A stretch of DNA of 64,000 bases from Bradyrhizobium guangdongense. Lineage in GTDB: Bacteria > Pseudomonadota > Alphaproteobacteria > Rhizobiales > Xanthobacteraceae. Below the pieces are notes generated by a model. It had not been told where the DNA came from and did not search any database. It saw nothing but the letters and a program-made list of their open reading frames with translations. Location: NCBI RefSeq assembly GCF_006483445.1, contig NZ_PPPT01000009.1, positions 18,278 through 82,277 of the forward strand, in the 5' to 3' direction. The position numbers were made by a program, and so were the translations under genes. Positions 43,906 to 52,068 of the stretch are shown here, piece by piece. How positions within the stretch are numbered: position 1 is the stretch's first letter; each line of letters opens with the position of its first letter.

Positions 43906-43955
43906 TTCTTGGCGAGACAGTTGCGGTGAGGACGCGTGGCGCGGTCGACGCGGAA

Positions 43956-44381
43956 TCAGCGGTGGACAGCTCCACTCTTTTTCTGTCGCGCGAGCTCGAG
44001 GAATTTGGTCTTGATCTGTGCAAACAGGCCTGGCGGAACGAATCCGTAACTGAACGTTCCCGGCTTTCCTGGAATCGGAGTCAGACCTGCGTTCGGCCAT
44101 TCGTCGACATTATATTCGGACACGATGACCCAGCTTGGTGCATCGTCGAGTCCGATCGCTTGCTTCACCTTCACCGGGATTTCGACGCCCACCGTGTCCG
44201 CATCCGGCGGCGAGTGCGTGATCGGCAGCAGCACGACATAACGCGGCGTCGTCAGACTGTCGCTCGCAGCGACAAGGCAGGTCGGACGGTCCTTCCCTTG
44301 ATCGCGCCCGGCTGCTGCCTCGCGCGACCAGAGATAATCGTAGCGCACGACCAGTCCCGGCTTGGGATCGGGAAGCGCCAC
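43956..44381 (-). CDS. PemK/MazF-like toxin
   Basis: The product is 141 aa from GTG 44381 (MALPDPKPGLVVRYDYLW). The N-terminal GLVVRYDYLWSREAAAG and the stretch DRPTCLVAA followed by VVLLPITHSPP match the PemK-like fold of growth-inhibiting endoribonucleases: an Arg in the first loop, then RP, then a Thr/Ser-rich strand. The antitoxin gene lies upstream on the same strand, separated by a 49-bp palindromic repeat. It would cleave mRNA when the antitoxin is degraded. The gene is just outside the island boundary. Confidence 0.75.
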   Translation of the reverse strand: MALPDPKPGLVVRYDYLWSREAAAGRDQGKDRPTCLVAASDSLTTPRYVVLLPITHSPPDADTVGVEIPVKVKQAIGLDDAPSWVIVSEYNVDEWPNAGLTPIPGKPGTFSYGFVPPGLFAQIKTKFLELARQKKSGAVHR

Positions 44382-44384
44382 TCA

Positions 44385-44433
44385 GAGCATGATCCGGAAA
44401 AGTGTGTAGCGGTTTTCCGAAAAGATCATGCTC
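44385..44433. repeat. Palindromic intergenic repeat between antitoxin and toxin
   Basis: The arms GAGCATGATC and GATCATGCTC enclose CGGAAAA and TTTTCCG, giving a long near-perfect palindrome of 49 bp. Elements of this form are scattered through Bradyrhizobium and Rhodopseudomonas genomes (general knowledge). Here it sits between two genes that are normally tightly coupled, where it could fold in the mRNA and lower toxin synthesis. Confidence 0.75.
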
Positions 44434-44449
44434 AAACAACCAAGCCGTC

Positions 44450-44704
44450 TCACTTGAGCAAATCGTCGAGCGGCGCGTGCTCGGAGTCCATTTCGGCTCG
44501 GTCGACCGCGTCGATGACCACGGACGCTGCATCGCCCGTGCGATGCGACCGCTTGGCCGCCGCGACAAGCCAGTCATATTGCTCAGCCGACATCAGCACC
44601 AACTCGCGCCGGCCATGCCGCGTGATCTCGACCGGCTCACGTCGCGCCTGATGCTGGAATTCGCCGAACTTGCGCTGGAATTCGAGGGCGGAGGTCTGGA
44701 CCAT
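44450..44704 (-). CDS. Phd/YefM-type antitoxin
   Basis: The product is 84 aa from ATG 44704. The start MVQTSALEFQRKFGEFQHQA and the core VEITRHGRRELVLMSAEQYDWL are typical of the Phd/YefM fold, which binds operator DNA with its N-terminus and neutralises the toxin with its C-terminus. A strong promoter with a palindrome over the -10 lies directly upstream, as expected for autoregulation. The PemK-type toxin gene follows after 68 bp. Confidence 0.88.
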   Translation of the reverse strand: MVQTSALEFQRKFGEFQHQARREPVEITRHGRRELVLMSAEQYDWLVAAAKRSHRTGDAASVVIDAVDRAEMDSEHAPLDDLLK

Positions 44705-44733
44705 AGTGCATTGCCGAATTATCGAATGCTCGT

Positions 44734-44761
44734 ATTATACGTATAATCTGCATATCGTCAA
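44734..44761 (-). promoter_or_regulatory. Promoter and operator of the toxin-antitoxin operon
   Basis: On the minus strand, TTGACG (44761-44756), a 16-bp spacer and TATAAT (44739-44734) form a near-consensus sigma-70 promoter. The perfect palindrome ATTATACGTATAAT (44734-44747) covers the -10 and is the likely antitoxin operator. Confidence 0.8.
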
Positions 44762-44819
44762 GTCCGCTACAGCCATGCCTTGCGCAGCGCGCACCGCCTG
44801 CCGTCGTGAGCCAATGCTC

Positions 44820-45131
44820 TCAGTCAGGAAAGCTCAGGATCATCTTCAACAGTTTTGGAAATCGCGCGTTGATGTCCTCTTCGCGCAGGACGTTGCGGTG
44901 CTGGACACCTTGCTTTGACGTCCGGACCAGGCCGGCCTCGCGCAGGATGCGAAAATGGTTCGACAGGGTCGACTTCGCCATATCAGGGCAGGGCGCCGCC
45001 TCGGTGCACGACATGCAATCCTTCTGCGCGGCCAGACTCTTGACGATGCGCAGCCGCATGGGATCCGCGAGGGCTCCCAGCACCCCGGCCAGTGTGATCT
45101 CGTCCCGCGCCGGGTGAACGAACTGCGCCAT
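44820..45131 (-). CDS. ArsR-family transcriptional repressor
   Basis: The product is 103 aa from ATG 45131. The sequence GVLGALADPMRLRIVKSLA and the recognition helix MAKSTLSNHFRILREAGLV are classical ArsR winged helix. Two Cys near residue 40 (KDCMSCTEAAPC adds a third) could bind metal or sense redox state, but this is not established. It is divergent from the short-chain dehydrogenase gene, with a perfect operator between them. Its promoter is TTGGAC (45166-45161), 17 bp, TATATT (45143-45138), which places the start of transcription at or next to the ATG, so the mRNA may be leaderless. Confidence 0.9.
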   Translation of the reverse strand: MAQFVHPARDEITLAGVLGALADPMRLRIVKSLAAQKDCMSCTEAAPCPDMAKSTLSNHFRILREAGLVRTSKQGVQHRNVLREEDINARFPKLLKMILSFPD

Positions 45132-45152
45132 GCCTAAAATATAGCATGTCCC

Positions 45153-45190
45153 TTGAACTCGTCCAATAGTTCACTAGTATTGAACTATTG
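45153..45190 (+). promoter_or_regulatory. SDR promoter with ArsR-type operator
   Basis: CAATAGTTCA-CTAGTAT-TGAACTATTG (45164-45190) is a perfect 10-bp inverted repeat with a 7-bp spacer. It covers the -10 TAGTAT (45175-45180) of a promoter whose -35 is TTGAAC (45153-45158, 16-bp spacer). Binding of the ArsR protein here would block the dehydrogenase promoter and possibly its own. Confidence 0.75.
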
Positions 45191-45224
45191 AATATCGGCG
45201 ACCGCCGGACAACGGAGACATGCG

Positions 45225-45977
45225 ATGACCAGAAGACTCGAAGGAAAAGTTGCGCTCGTGACCGGCGCATCCAAAGGTATCGGCGCCGAAATCTCCGCCC
45301 GGCTCGCGGCTGAGGGTGCGGCGGTCGCCGTCAACTACAGCGCCAGCAAGCAGGCCGCCGACCGCGTCGTCGCCGCGATCGTCGCCAAGGGTGGCAAAGC
45401 CGTCGCGGTCCACGGCAACCTTGCCGACGCTAAAGACGTGAAAAGCGTGGTCGCAGACACCGTGAAGGCGTTCGGTGCGATCGATATCCTGGTGAACAAC
45501 GCGGGCGTCTACGAATTCGCCCCGCTCGAGGCCATCACCGCAGAGCATTTCCACAAGCATTTCGACCTCAATGTGCTTGGCCTGCTGCTGGTCTCGGGTG
45601 AAGCGGCGAAGCACTTCAAAGCCGATGGCGGAAGTATCATCAACATCAGCTCCGGCGTCTCGACCATCGCGCCGGCGAACACCGCGGTTTACACCGCGAC
45701 AAAAGCCTCGGTGGATGCGATCTCGTCCGTGCTGGCCAAGGAGCTGGCGCCGCGCAAGATCCGCGTCAACGCGGTCAATCCGGGCATGATCGCCACGGAA
45801 GGCGTCGTGTCGGCCGGCCTGCACGAGGGCGACATGCGCAACTGGATCGAATCCGCCACCCCGCTCGGCCGCATCGGCAAGGTCGAGGAGATCGCCGCCG
45901 CGGTGGCTTTCTTCGCGTCGGACGACGCGTCTTACATCACGGGCGAGACACTTCACGTCACCGGCGGCCTTCGCTGA
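45225..45977 (+). CDS. Short-chain dehydrogenase/reductase (FabG-like)
   Basis: The product is 250 aa from ATG 45225, with GGAG upstream. It is a classical SDR: cofactor motif TGASKGIG at residues 13-20, NNAG near 90, a catalytic Ser in INISSG, and Tyr156-xxx-Lys160 (YTATK). The end ASYITGETLHVTGGLR is typical. It would reduce or oxidise a small carbonyl or hydroxyl substrate with NAD(P)H; the true substrate cannot be read from sequence. It is controlled by the divergent ArsR repressor. A terminator hairpin follows 41 bp after the stop. Confidence 0.9.
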   Translation: MTRRLEGKVALVTGASKGIGAEISARLAAEGAAVAVNYSASKQAADRVVAAIVAKGGKAVAVHGNLADAKDVKSVVADTVKAFGAIDILVNNAGVYEFAPLEAITAEHFHKHFDLNVLGLLLVSGEAAKHFKADGGSIINISSGVSTIAPANTAVYTATKASVDAISSVLAKELAPRKIRVNAVNPGMIATEGVVSAGLHEGDMRNWIESATPLGRIGKVEEIAAAVAFFASDDASYITGETLHVTGGLR

Positions 45978-46017
45978 CGAGCAACGTGCTCTGGCGGCCC
46001 GATAGTGTCCGATCAAG

Positions 46018-46046
46018 AAAATGGCCCGCGTGATGCGGGCCATTTT
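46018..46046. terminator. Intrinsic terminator (copy 2) after the SDR gene
   Basis: It is identical in all 29 positions to the hairpin at 43877-43905 and is followed by TGTCTTGG. It ends the SDR transcript. The sequence after each copy also looks related for roughly 35 bp (TCTTGG, then GCAATTGCG or CAGTTGCGG). Confidence 0.75.
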
Positions 46047-46061
46047 TGTCTTGGGGCGCCG

Positions 46062-46300
46062 CAATTGCGCGAGCAGACGGCAAACGGACGGCCTGTCGAT
46101 ATACTTCCCTTCGACGAAGAAGACGCTGCGCATGCCGGCGACATCCGCGCCAAGCTCGAGCGTAAAGGCACGCCGATCCGGGTTCTATGACTACCTCATT
46201 GTTGCCCAGGCGCGCCGCCGCGGCGCTACTCTGGTGAGGGCGAATGCCCGCGAGTTCGCGCGCGTGCCGGGGCTGTTGGTGGCGGATTGGGTGACGTGAC
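46062..46300 (+). pseudogene. vapC (PIN-domain toxin) remnant, 5' deleted and frameshifted
   Basis: One frame reads PVDILPFDEEDAAHAGDIR and AKLERKGTPI. Shifted one frame near 46186, the next reads YDYLIVAQARRRGATLVRAN and AREFARVPGLLVADW. Together these are the C-terminal half of a FitB/VapC PIN-domain protein, with acidic residues and the usual ending. The N-terminal half, with the first catalytic Asp, is missing, and no antitoxin gene is present. The break starts right after the second terminator copy. Confidence 0.75.
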
Positions 46301-46509
46301 GAGCGCGACAAGATCAATCTCGGGAAGCAGCCCCGGGCCCCTGAAGCGCAATGATGGAACTATACATCTGGTTTTTCCAGCGGTTCAAGCGAATTTCGTA
46401 AAATAAGTATTCGTAGTTAGGCTCCCGCCACCTGCCGCCATTTCTACTGTGCATGGGGTTGTTTTCGACCTCTATTTGGGCCGGCCTTCGAGACCGCCAG
46501 GTAGCTGCC

Positions 46510-46896
46510 TCACGCCACTACCAGCCCCACCGCCAGCGCCAGCCCCGTCAGGTACGTCAGCAGCGCGCCCGCGAACCGTCCCGGGTTCGGGCGGTTGAGG
46601 GACGCGCCCCACAACAGGCTCGCGGCCAGCGAGAAACGCGCCAGCGTCGCGATCACGATGGTCACGGTGATCCACAACGGCGCGGGGTGCACCGCGAACC
46701 ACAAGAACATCACGGCGAAGAACGGGGCGTATTCGGCGGTGTTGGCGTGGGCGCGCACGGCGCGGTGGATCGGGTCGGTCGGGCTCGGGTCGTAGCCGAT
46801 GCTGCGGCGGTTGTTGCGCCGCTGGATCGAGACGTTGAACCCGAGGCCGAACAGCAACAGGCCGAGCAGCGCGGTGCAGATGATAGCGATGTTCAT
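46510..46896 (-). CDS. MAPEG-family membrane protein
   Basis: The product is 128 aa from ATG 46896, after GGAGGGG. It has four hydrophobic helices, and between the first two a motif RAVRAHANTAEYAPFF. This is the MAPEG signature (HxNxxE-like) of small membrane proteins related to glutathione transferases and leukotriene C4 synthase. The function in bacteria is mostly unknown, possibly glutathione-dependent detoxification of lipophilic compounds. It stands alone between the vapC remnant and the OpgC gene. Confidence 0.85.
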   Translation of the reverse strand: MNIAIICTALLGLLLFGLGFNVSIQRRNNRRSIGYDPSPTDPIHRAVRAHANTAEYAPFFAVMFLWFAVHPAPLWITVTIVIATLARFSLAASLLWGASLNRPNPGRFAGALLTYLTGLALAVGLVVA

Positions 46897-47210
46897 GACT
46901 GGTCCCCTCCCATGAAGTGCCGCGGGAGAAGATCAGATCGAGCGCTGACGGGGAAGGTAGGCGGATGCGGAAGGTACAAATATTCCGCTTGCAGGCGGCG
47001 GTAGGAGCCCGCTTTTCGCGCGCGGCGATGTCGGTTAAGATCAATCCTGCCGGAAGCAGGGCTGGCGGCGTTTTTGAATTGATGGTTTCAGCATCGATTT
47101 GTCTTGCAGTGTTTTGGCGCATCAGGCGCCGACGCGTCTCGCCCTTTCGTGGAAGGGTCGTTCGAAAGAACGGTGCGAGCGCGTGAGCTGACCTTTTTGG
47201 GATCGGACAG
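46897..47210. other. Divergent intergenic region
   Basis: The 314 bp between the leftward MAPEG gene and the rightward OpgC gene show no supported gene. They should hold both promoters, but no clear sigma-70 pair was recognised. Confidence 0.4.
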
Positions 47211-48446
47211 ATGGCGTCGATTGCCGACCAGGTTGCCGTTTCATCTCACGCGACTCTTGCCGGTGCGCAGCGCGGCGCGCCTGCCGCGCCGCCGCCCGTG
47301 CGTGCCAAGGCTCCCTCGGGCGAGCGCGAGCTGCGCCTCGACCTGTTCCGGGGGCTCGCGCTGTGGCTCATCTTCGTCGACCACGTGTCGCCCGATCTCC
47401 TGAGCTGGTTCACGATCCGCAGCTACGGGTTCAGCGACGCCGCTGAGATCTTCATTTTCATTTCGGGCTACACGGCGGCGCTGGTCTACGGCCGCGCGAT
47501 GCTCAAGTCCGGTTTCGTGATCGCGACCGCGCGCATCCTGAAGCGGGTCTGGCAGATCTATGCGGCGCACCTGCTGCTGTTCATGTTCCTGGTTGCAACG
47601 GTGTCCTACATTGCCGTCGGCCTCGACAAGCCATTCTATGCCAGGGAAATGGAGATCGAGGAGTTCATCAGGCAACCGGGCACCACCATGATCCAGGCGC
47701 TGCTGCTGAGATACCGCCCGCTGAACATGGACGTGTTGCCGCTCTACACGCTGCTGATGTTCTTTCTTCCCCTGATCCTGCTGCTGATCAAATGGCGTGC
47801 CGATCTCACGCTGGCGCTTTCGGTCGGGCTCTATGTGGCCTCCTGGAAGTTCGATCTTTACCTGACGACCTATCCGCACGGTTTCTGGGGCTTCAATCCC
47901 TTTGCCTGGCAAATGCTGTTCGTGCTGGGCGCCTGGTGTTCGCTGGGCGGCGCGCGGCGGATCGCATGGCTCATCTCGTCGCCGGTCACGCTGTGGGTCG
48001 CGTACGCCTATCTGCTCGCGGCCTTCTGCATCACGCTGACCTGGTATTTTCCGCAGCTTGGTTTTCTGGTGCCGCGCTGGCTCGAGCGGCTGATCTACCC
48101 CATCAACAAGGCCGATCTCGACGTGCTGCGGTTTGCGCATTTCCTGGCGTTGGCGGTGATCGCCGTGCACTTCGTGCCCGCCGGGTGGCCCGGCCTGAAA
48201 TCACAGTGGCTGCGGCCCATGATCCTGTGCGGCCAGTTTTCCCTGCAGATCTTCAGCCTCGGGGTGTTCCTGGCTTTCGCAGGCTATTTCCTGCTGATGG
48301 AGACGTCCGCCGGCCTCGTGGTCCATCTCCTCGTCGGCATGTTGGGGATTCTGGTCATGTGCGCCGTGGCATGGCTCTTCACGTGGTTCAGGCGGGTCGC
48401 CGACAAGAGCGCCGATCCTCCGGGCTCCACCACGGCATCGGGCTGA
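47211..48446 (+). CDS. OpgC-domain acyltransferase-like membrane protein (copy 1)
   Basis: The product is 411 aa from ATG 47211. After a 35-residue Ala/Pro-rich N-terminus comes LRLDLFRGLALWLIFVDHV, the signature of the OpgC_C family. About ten transmembrane helices follow, with FSDAAEIFIFISGYTAALVY near residue 80 and LRFAHFLALAVI near 300. OpgC proteins transfer succinyl groups to periplasmic glucans; the substrate here is not known. A paralogue lies at 50818-52002, and a GT39-like gene lies between them. Confidence 0.88.
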   Translation: MASIADQVAVSSHATLAGAQRGAPAAPPPVRAKAPSGERELRLDLFRGLALWLIFVDHVSPDLLSWFTIRSYGFSDAAEIFIFISGYTAALVYGRAMLKSGFVIATARILKRVWQIYAAHLLLFMFLVATVSYIAVGLDKPFYAREMEIEEFIRQPGTTMIQALLLRYRPLNMDVLPLYTLLMFFLPLILLLIKWRADLTLALSVGLYVASWKFDLYLTTYPHGFWGFNPFAWQMLFVLGAWCSLGGARRIAWLISSPVTLWVAYAYLLAAFCITLTWYFPQLGFLVPRWLERLIYPINKADLDVLRFAHFLALAVIAVHFVPAGWPGLKSQWLRPMILCGQFSLQIFSLGVFLAFAGYFLLMETSAGLVVHLLVGMLGILVMCAVAWLFTWFRRVADKSADPPGSTTASG

Positions 48447-48468
48447 CGCGAAGAGGCAATGCAAAAGC

Positions 48469-50166
48469 CTATCGCGCTGCCGTCGCCACGGGCCTGGTCA
48501 AGGCCCGACGGTCCTTGACATAGGCGATGGCGACGCCGAGCCGTTCGACCGTGGCGATGATCTTGCCATCGAGGTCATTGTCGCAATTCAACTGGGTCGG
48601 GGCGATGAAGAACTCGGACTCGTCCCATTCCGCCTTGAAGTCGAAGCGGAGTTGCGGAAGCGTGACGGTCTTGTCGAAGGGAAGGCGCTCGCCGCAGACC
48701 GCGACGGAATACACCCGCGCCGGCCAATTCGTATCGACGGCCGCGGTGCGGCGCAAATAGGTTTCGAGCTGTTGGACCGCCTCCGGCATGCTGCTGAACC
48801 AATAATCGAGGTCGTAGCGCCGCGATGCCCCCTGTAGCCCTCCGACCAGAGAGTTGTAATAGAGGTTCTCGTACGGATGTAGCCTGACCAGCGTCACCGC
48901 GTCCCAGAGCAGGCAAGCGACTCCCGCAGCAACAGCACCCGAGACAACGATGCGGCCGCGCTTGGCCAGCGCTGTGAGGGCCAGGTCAAGCCCAATGCCG
49001 GCGAGCACCGCCAATGGGGGGATGACGAACAGAAAATGGCGCAAGCCGGTAAAGGCCGGGCCGTGATAGGCCACCTGGCAGGCGAGCGGAAACATCACGG
49101 TCAGCAACAGCAGGATGATATCCCTGCACAGCGGTTGCTGCGCACCGCGGGCCATCCCTCGCAGGACGTAAAGCAGGGCCAATATCGCGCCGAACAGAAT
49201 GAGCAGCGGCAGGCGGATCAGGATGTAGATCGGCACGTAGAGCCGCGGCACGCTCGCCATCTCGTAGATCTGGCCGGCGAGGACCGTGCGAATGCCGTAA
49301 TGAAACTCCGAGAACGCGAGCAGGCCACGGATCGGGTTGAGCGGCGCCAGCGCCGCCCATGGCCAGGCCAGGATCATGACGACATAGGCGATGATCAGTG
49401 CCGGCAGCAGCCGCAGGGACGACTCGATCGCGAAGGACCACCGCGCGCGGCCGGGCAAAGACCAGGGCAGATACAGGGCGATCACGAAGCCGGCATAGAT
49501 CACCAGCAGCAGACCGAGGACCCGCGTGCCAAGCGCGGCTCCCGCCAGCAGGCCGAACGCAAGGACGTCACCGATGCGAGGCGAGGGCAGGCGGCGGGCG
49601 ATACGGATCAGGAAGAGCGTGGCGCCCATCATCGCGGCGGCAAAGGGAATGTCCTTGGTGTGGTTGAACATCGTCCCGTACCAGGTGCCGCTGACGCCGA
49701 GCGCGATCGTGGCGATCAGAGCGGCGCGCGGTCCCGCAACCAGTCGTGCCGTCAACGCGGCAGCGGCGATCCCGCCAATGCCGATCAGCGCGCACAAGAT
49801 ATGGCGCAGATCATATGGATCGATGGGAATCAGTTGACTGAGGCCGAGCGCGACGACGTCGAACAGGCCGCCATAGAGGTAAAGGTTCTGGAAGCCGAAC
49901 AGGCTCTGATCGGTGAAGCCGCTCGCATAATAGGCGACGATCAACTCGGCGTAGCGATGCTGCACGCCTTCGTCGTTCGAGATCGCATAGTCCTTGAAGG
50001 TGCATAGCGCGAGGATGGCAAGCGCGGCGATGAGCAGGATTGTGGCGATATCGCTGGCGTCGTAGCGCGCCATGAACCGAGCGGCATTGCCCAAAGGAGG
50101 TGCCGTGCCTGCTATCCCGGGAACGCGCATTCCGGACAACTTGGTCTCGATTCCCGTACTCGACAT
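48469..50166 (-). CDS. GT39-like integral-membrane glycosyltransferase
   Basis: The product is about 565 aa from ATG 50166 (TTG 50187 is an upstream alternative). An early periplasmic loop carries DYAISNDEGVQHRYAE, with the acidic pair typical of PMT/ArnT-type enzymes that use lipid-linked sugars. About eleven transmembrane helices follow, among them LIATIALGVSGTWYGTMFNH. The last 120 residues are soluble. It probably glycosylates an envelope lipid or polymer from a polyprenyl-phosphate sugar. It is convergent with OpgC copy 1 (22 bp between the ends) and lies 22 bp after the DUF2059 gene on the same strand. Confidence 0.8.
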   Translation of the reverse strand: MSSTGIETKLSGMRVPGIAGTAPPLGNAARFMARYDASDIATILLIAALAILALCTFKDYAISNDEGVQHRYAELIVAYYASGFTDQSLFGFQNLYLYGGLFDVVALGLSQLIPIDPYDLRHILCALIGIGGIAAAALTARLVAGPRAALIATIALGVSGTWYGTMFNHTKDIPFAAAMMGATLFLIRIARRLPSPRIGDVLAFGLLAGAALGTRVLGLLLVIYAGFVIALYLPWSLPGRARWSFAIESSLRLLPALIIAYVVMILAWPWAALAPLNPIRGLLAFSEFHYGIRTVLAGQIYEMASVPRLYVPIYILIRLPLLILFGAILALLYVLRGMARGAQQPLCRDIILLLLTVMFPLACQVAYHGPAFTGLRHFLFVIPPLAVLAGIGLDLALTALAKRGRIVVSGAVAAGVACLLWDAVTLVRLHPYENLYYNSLVGGLQGASRRYDLDYWFSSMPEAVQQLETYLRRTAAVDTNWPARVYSVAVCGERLPFDKTVTLPQLRFDFKAEWDESEFFIAPTQLNCDNDLDGKIIATVERLGVAIAYVKDRRALTRPVATAAR

Positions 50167-50188
50167 CTTACCGATCAGTTCTTGCAAA

Positions 50189-50674
50189 TCAGTTCTTGGG
50201 TTTCTGCTTCAGCAACTCGACCAGACGCGGGCGCAAATCCTCGGCCGCCTTCTGGCCGCCTTGCTGGCCTATCTGATCGGTCTGCTGTACGAGAGTCTGT
50301 GACTTTTGCAGAAGCTTTTGCCCGGCGGGCCGATGATAGAACGCTTCGAGGTCCCGGAGTTCTTCCAACGTAAAATTGCTGGCATAGACGGTGGTAGCGG
50401 CATCGATCATCGCATTGAGATGGGGCGTATAGGCGTCCGTCACCTTTGCTACTGCCGCATTGTAATCCCGTTCCATCTCCGGCCTTTCCTGCGTTGCCAC
50501 CGGCTTGAGGCTGAGCAGAATGCCCGGGAGCAAAGCCTTGTACTGTTCGGGCAGCTTGAGCGTGTCGACGAGCTTGCGCGCCGCCGACATCGCTTCCGGT
50601 GTCGGTGTTTGCGCAGGCGCGGCGCTGATCGCGAACAGGAGCAGGAAGCCGATGATCGTCAGGTGTTTGCTCAT
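50189..50674 (-). CDS. DUF2059 exported protein
   Basis: The product is 161 aa from ATG 50674, which follows GGAGG; the longer frame upstream is not supported. A signal peptide (MSKHLTIIGFLLLFAISAAP, cut after APAQ) precedes a helical domain with SAARKLVDTLKLPEQYKALL and YASNFTLEELRDLEAFYHRP. The latter is the DUF2059 consensus (FTxxEL, then FYxxPxGxKL). It is a periplasmic protein of unknown function and is probably co-transcribed with the glycosyltransferase that follows. Confidence 0.88.
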   Translation of the reverse strand: MSKHLTIIGFLLLFAISAAPAQTPTPEAMSAARKLVDTLKLPEQYKALLPGILLSLKPVATQERPEMERDYNAAVAKVTDAYTPHLNAMIDAATTVYASNFTLEELRDLEAFYHRPAGQKLLQKSQTLVQQTDQIGQQGGQKAAEDLRPRLVELLKQKPKN

Positions 50675-50817
50675 GGGCTGATTCCTCCGACAAAGTACGC
50701 ACAGGCATTCAAGAGTGCACCGAGATTTCAGATCGCCGGGACGGCTCGATCCCGGCCTGGCTTGATGTCGTGGTCCGAGCGCCACGAACTCAATTGTTGG
50801 GATACGCCTCCCGGCCG

Positions 50818-52002
50818 TCAGGCGCCTCCCGGTTTCAAGGCCGGTTCGGCTGTCCCCGTCTCGTTCACGTCGACGAACAAATTCGGGACCGCCTTGGCCC
50901 GATCGAGAAGCCATGCGAGCGCCGTCATGATCGCCATGCCGGCGATGCTGAGCACGATCTGCTTCCAGACCCCGCCGGGATACTGCACCAGGAGGTAGTG
51001 CACGCCAAACGACAGGAAGACTCCAAGACAAAAGTTCGGAAGCGAATGCTGGCCGCACAGCACGAGCGGACGCAGCCAGTTGGAGGTGAGCGGTGGCCAG
51101 TCACGCGGCAGGTAGCGCGAAACCACCACTGCCAAAGCCAGGAAGTGCGTGAAGCGCAGCATATCGAGATTGGATTTGTCGATCGGATAGATCGCCTTGA
51201 TCATCCATTTCGGAATCAGCGATTCCAGGAAAGCGCTGTGCCACGTCATCACGATCAGGAGGGCAAACAGGATCCAGGCAACGGAAATCACCAGCGCTGC
51301 GCGCGACTGGATGATGAACCAGATTCTGGCCGCGCCCCCGGCGCCACACCAGGCCGCGAAAAAGAACATCATTTGCCAGGCGAACGGATTGAAATACCAG
51401 TGTGTCCCTGGCGGATACGAAGCGAAATTCCAGTCAAACCAGCGCGCCAGGACGTAAAGGATCACCGAGCCGGCCAGGGTCAGGTTCGGGCGACGGACGA
51501 GACACCACAGCACCAGCGGCGCAGCGACGACCAGGGCGATGAAGAGCGGCAGCACGTCGAGATCGACCGGCTTGTAACGCAGGGTCAGTGCCTGCCAGAT
51601 CAGTTCGTCGGGATGGGCGAGAAAGTTGGCGACGTTGAACTCATCCTTGTACATCGGATTGTCGAATTTTCGGGCCGCACGAGCGATCTGCGCAGTAAAG
51701 ACAAGAAACAGGAGAATGTGAGCGACATACATCTGCCAGGCCCGCATCAGCAGCCGTTTGGTGGCAGCCAGGAAGTTGCCGGCCTGGACGATAGGGGCGT
51801 AAATGTAGCCCACCAGATAGCCGGAAATGAATACGAAGAACTCGGCAGCGTCGCTGAACCCGAAATTGCGAAGCGTCAACCAGGCCACGACGTCGTCCGG
51901 AATGTGATCGAGGAAGATCATCCACAATCCCAATCCGCGGAAGAAATCCAGCCGCAAGTCACGTTCGACGGCTTGCGAGACAGACAATCTGTTTTTCCCC
52001 AT
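50818..52002 (-). CDS. OpgC-domain acyltransferase-like membrane protein (copy 2)
   Basis: The product is about 394 aa from ATG 52002, with AAGGGTG upstream; a GTG at 52068 would add 22 residues. It has the same signature as copy 1 (LRLDFFRGLGLWMIFLDHI, then FSDAAEFFVFISGYLVGYIY), the motif WYFNPFAWQMMFF, and about ten transmembrane helices. It is a diverged paralogue in opposite orientation. It may succinylate or otherwise acylate a periplasmic glucan. Confidence 0.88.
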   Translation of the reverse strand: MGKNRLSVSQAVERDLRLDFFRGLGLWMIFLDHIPDDVVAWLTLRNFGFSDAAEFFVFISGYLVGYIYAPIVQAGNFLAATKRLLMRAWQMYVAHILLFLVFTAQIARAARKFDNPMYKDEFNVANFLAHPDELIWQALTLRYKPVDLDVLPLFIALVVAAPLVLWCLVRRPNLTLAGSVILYVLARWFDWNFASYPPGTHWYFNPFAWQMMFFFAAWCGAGGAARIWFIIQSRAALVISVAWILFALLIVMTWHSAFLESLIPKWMIKAIYPIDKSNLDMLRFTHFLALAVVVSRYLPRDWPPLTSNWLRPLVLCGQHSLPNFCLGVFLSFGVHYLLVQYPGGVWKQIVLSIAGMAIMTALAWLLDRAKAVPNLFVDVNETGTAEPALKPGGA

Positions 52003-52068
52003 CACCCTTATCCATCCTGCCCGTGTAGGCGTTTCCGTTTGCACCCCCGTACTGGCTCCGGCCTCCAC

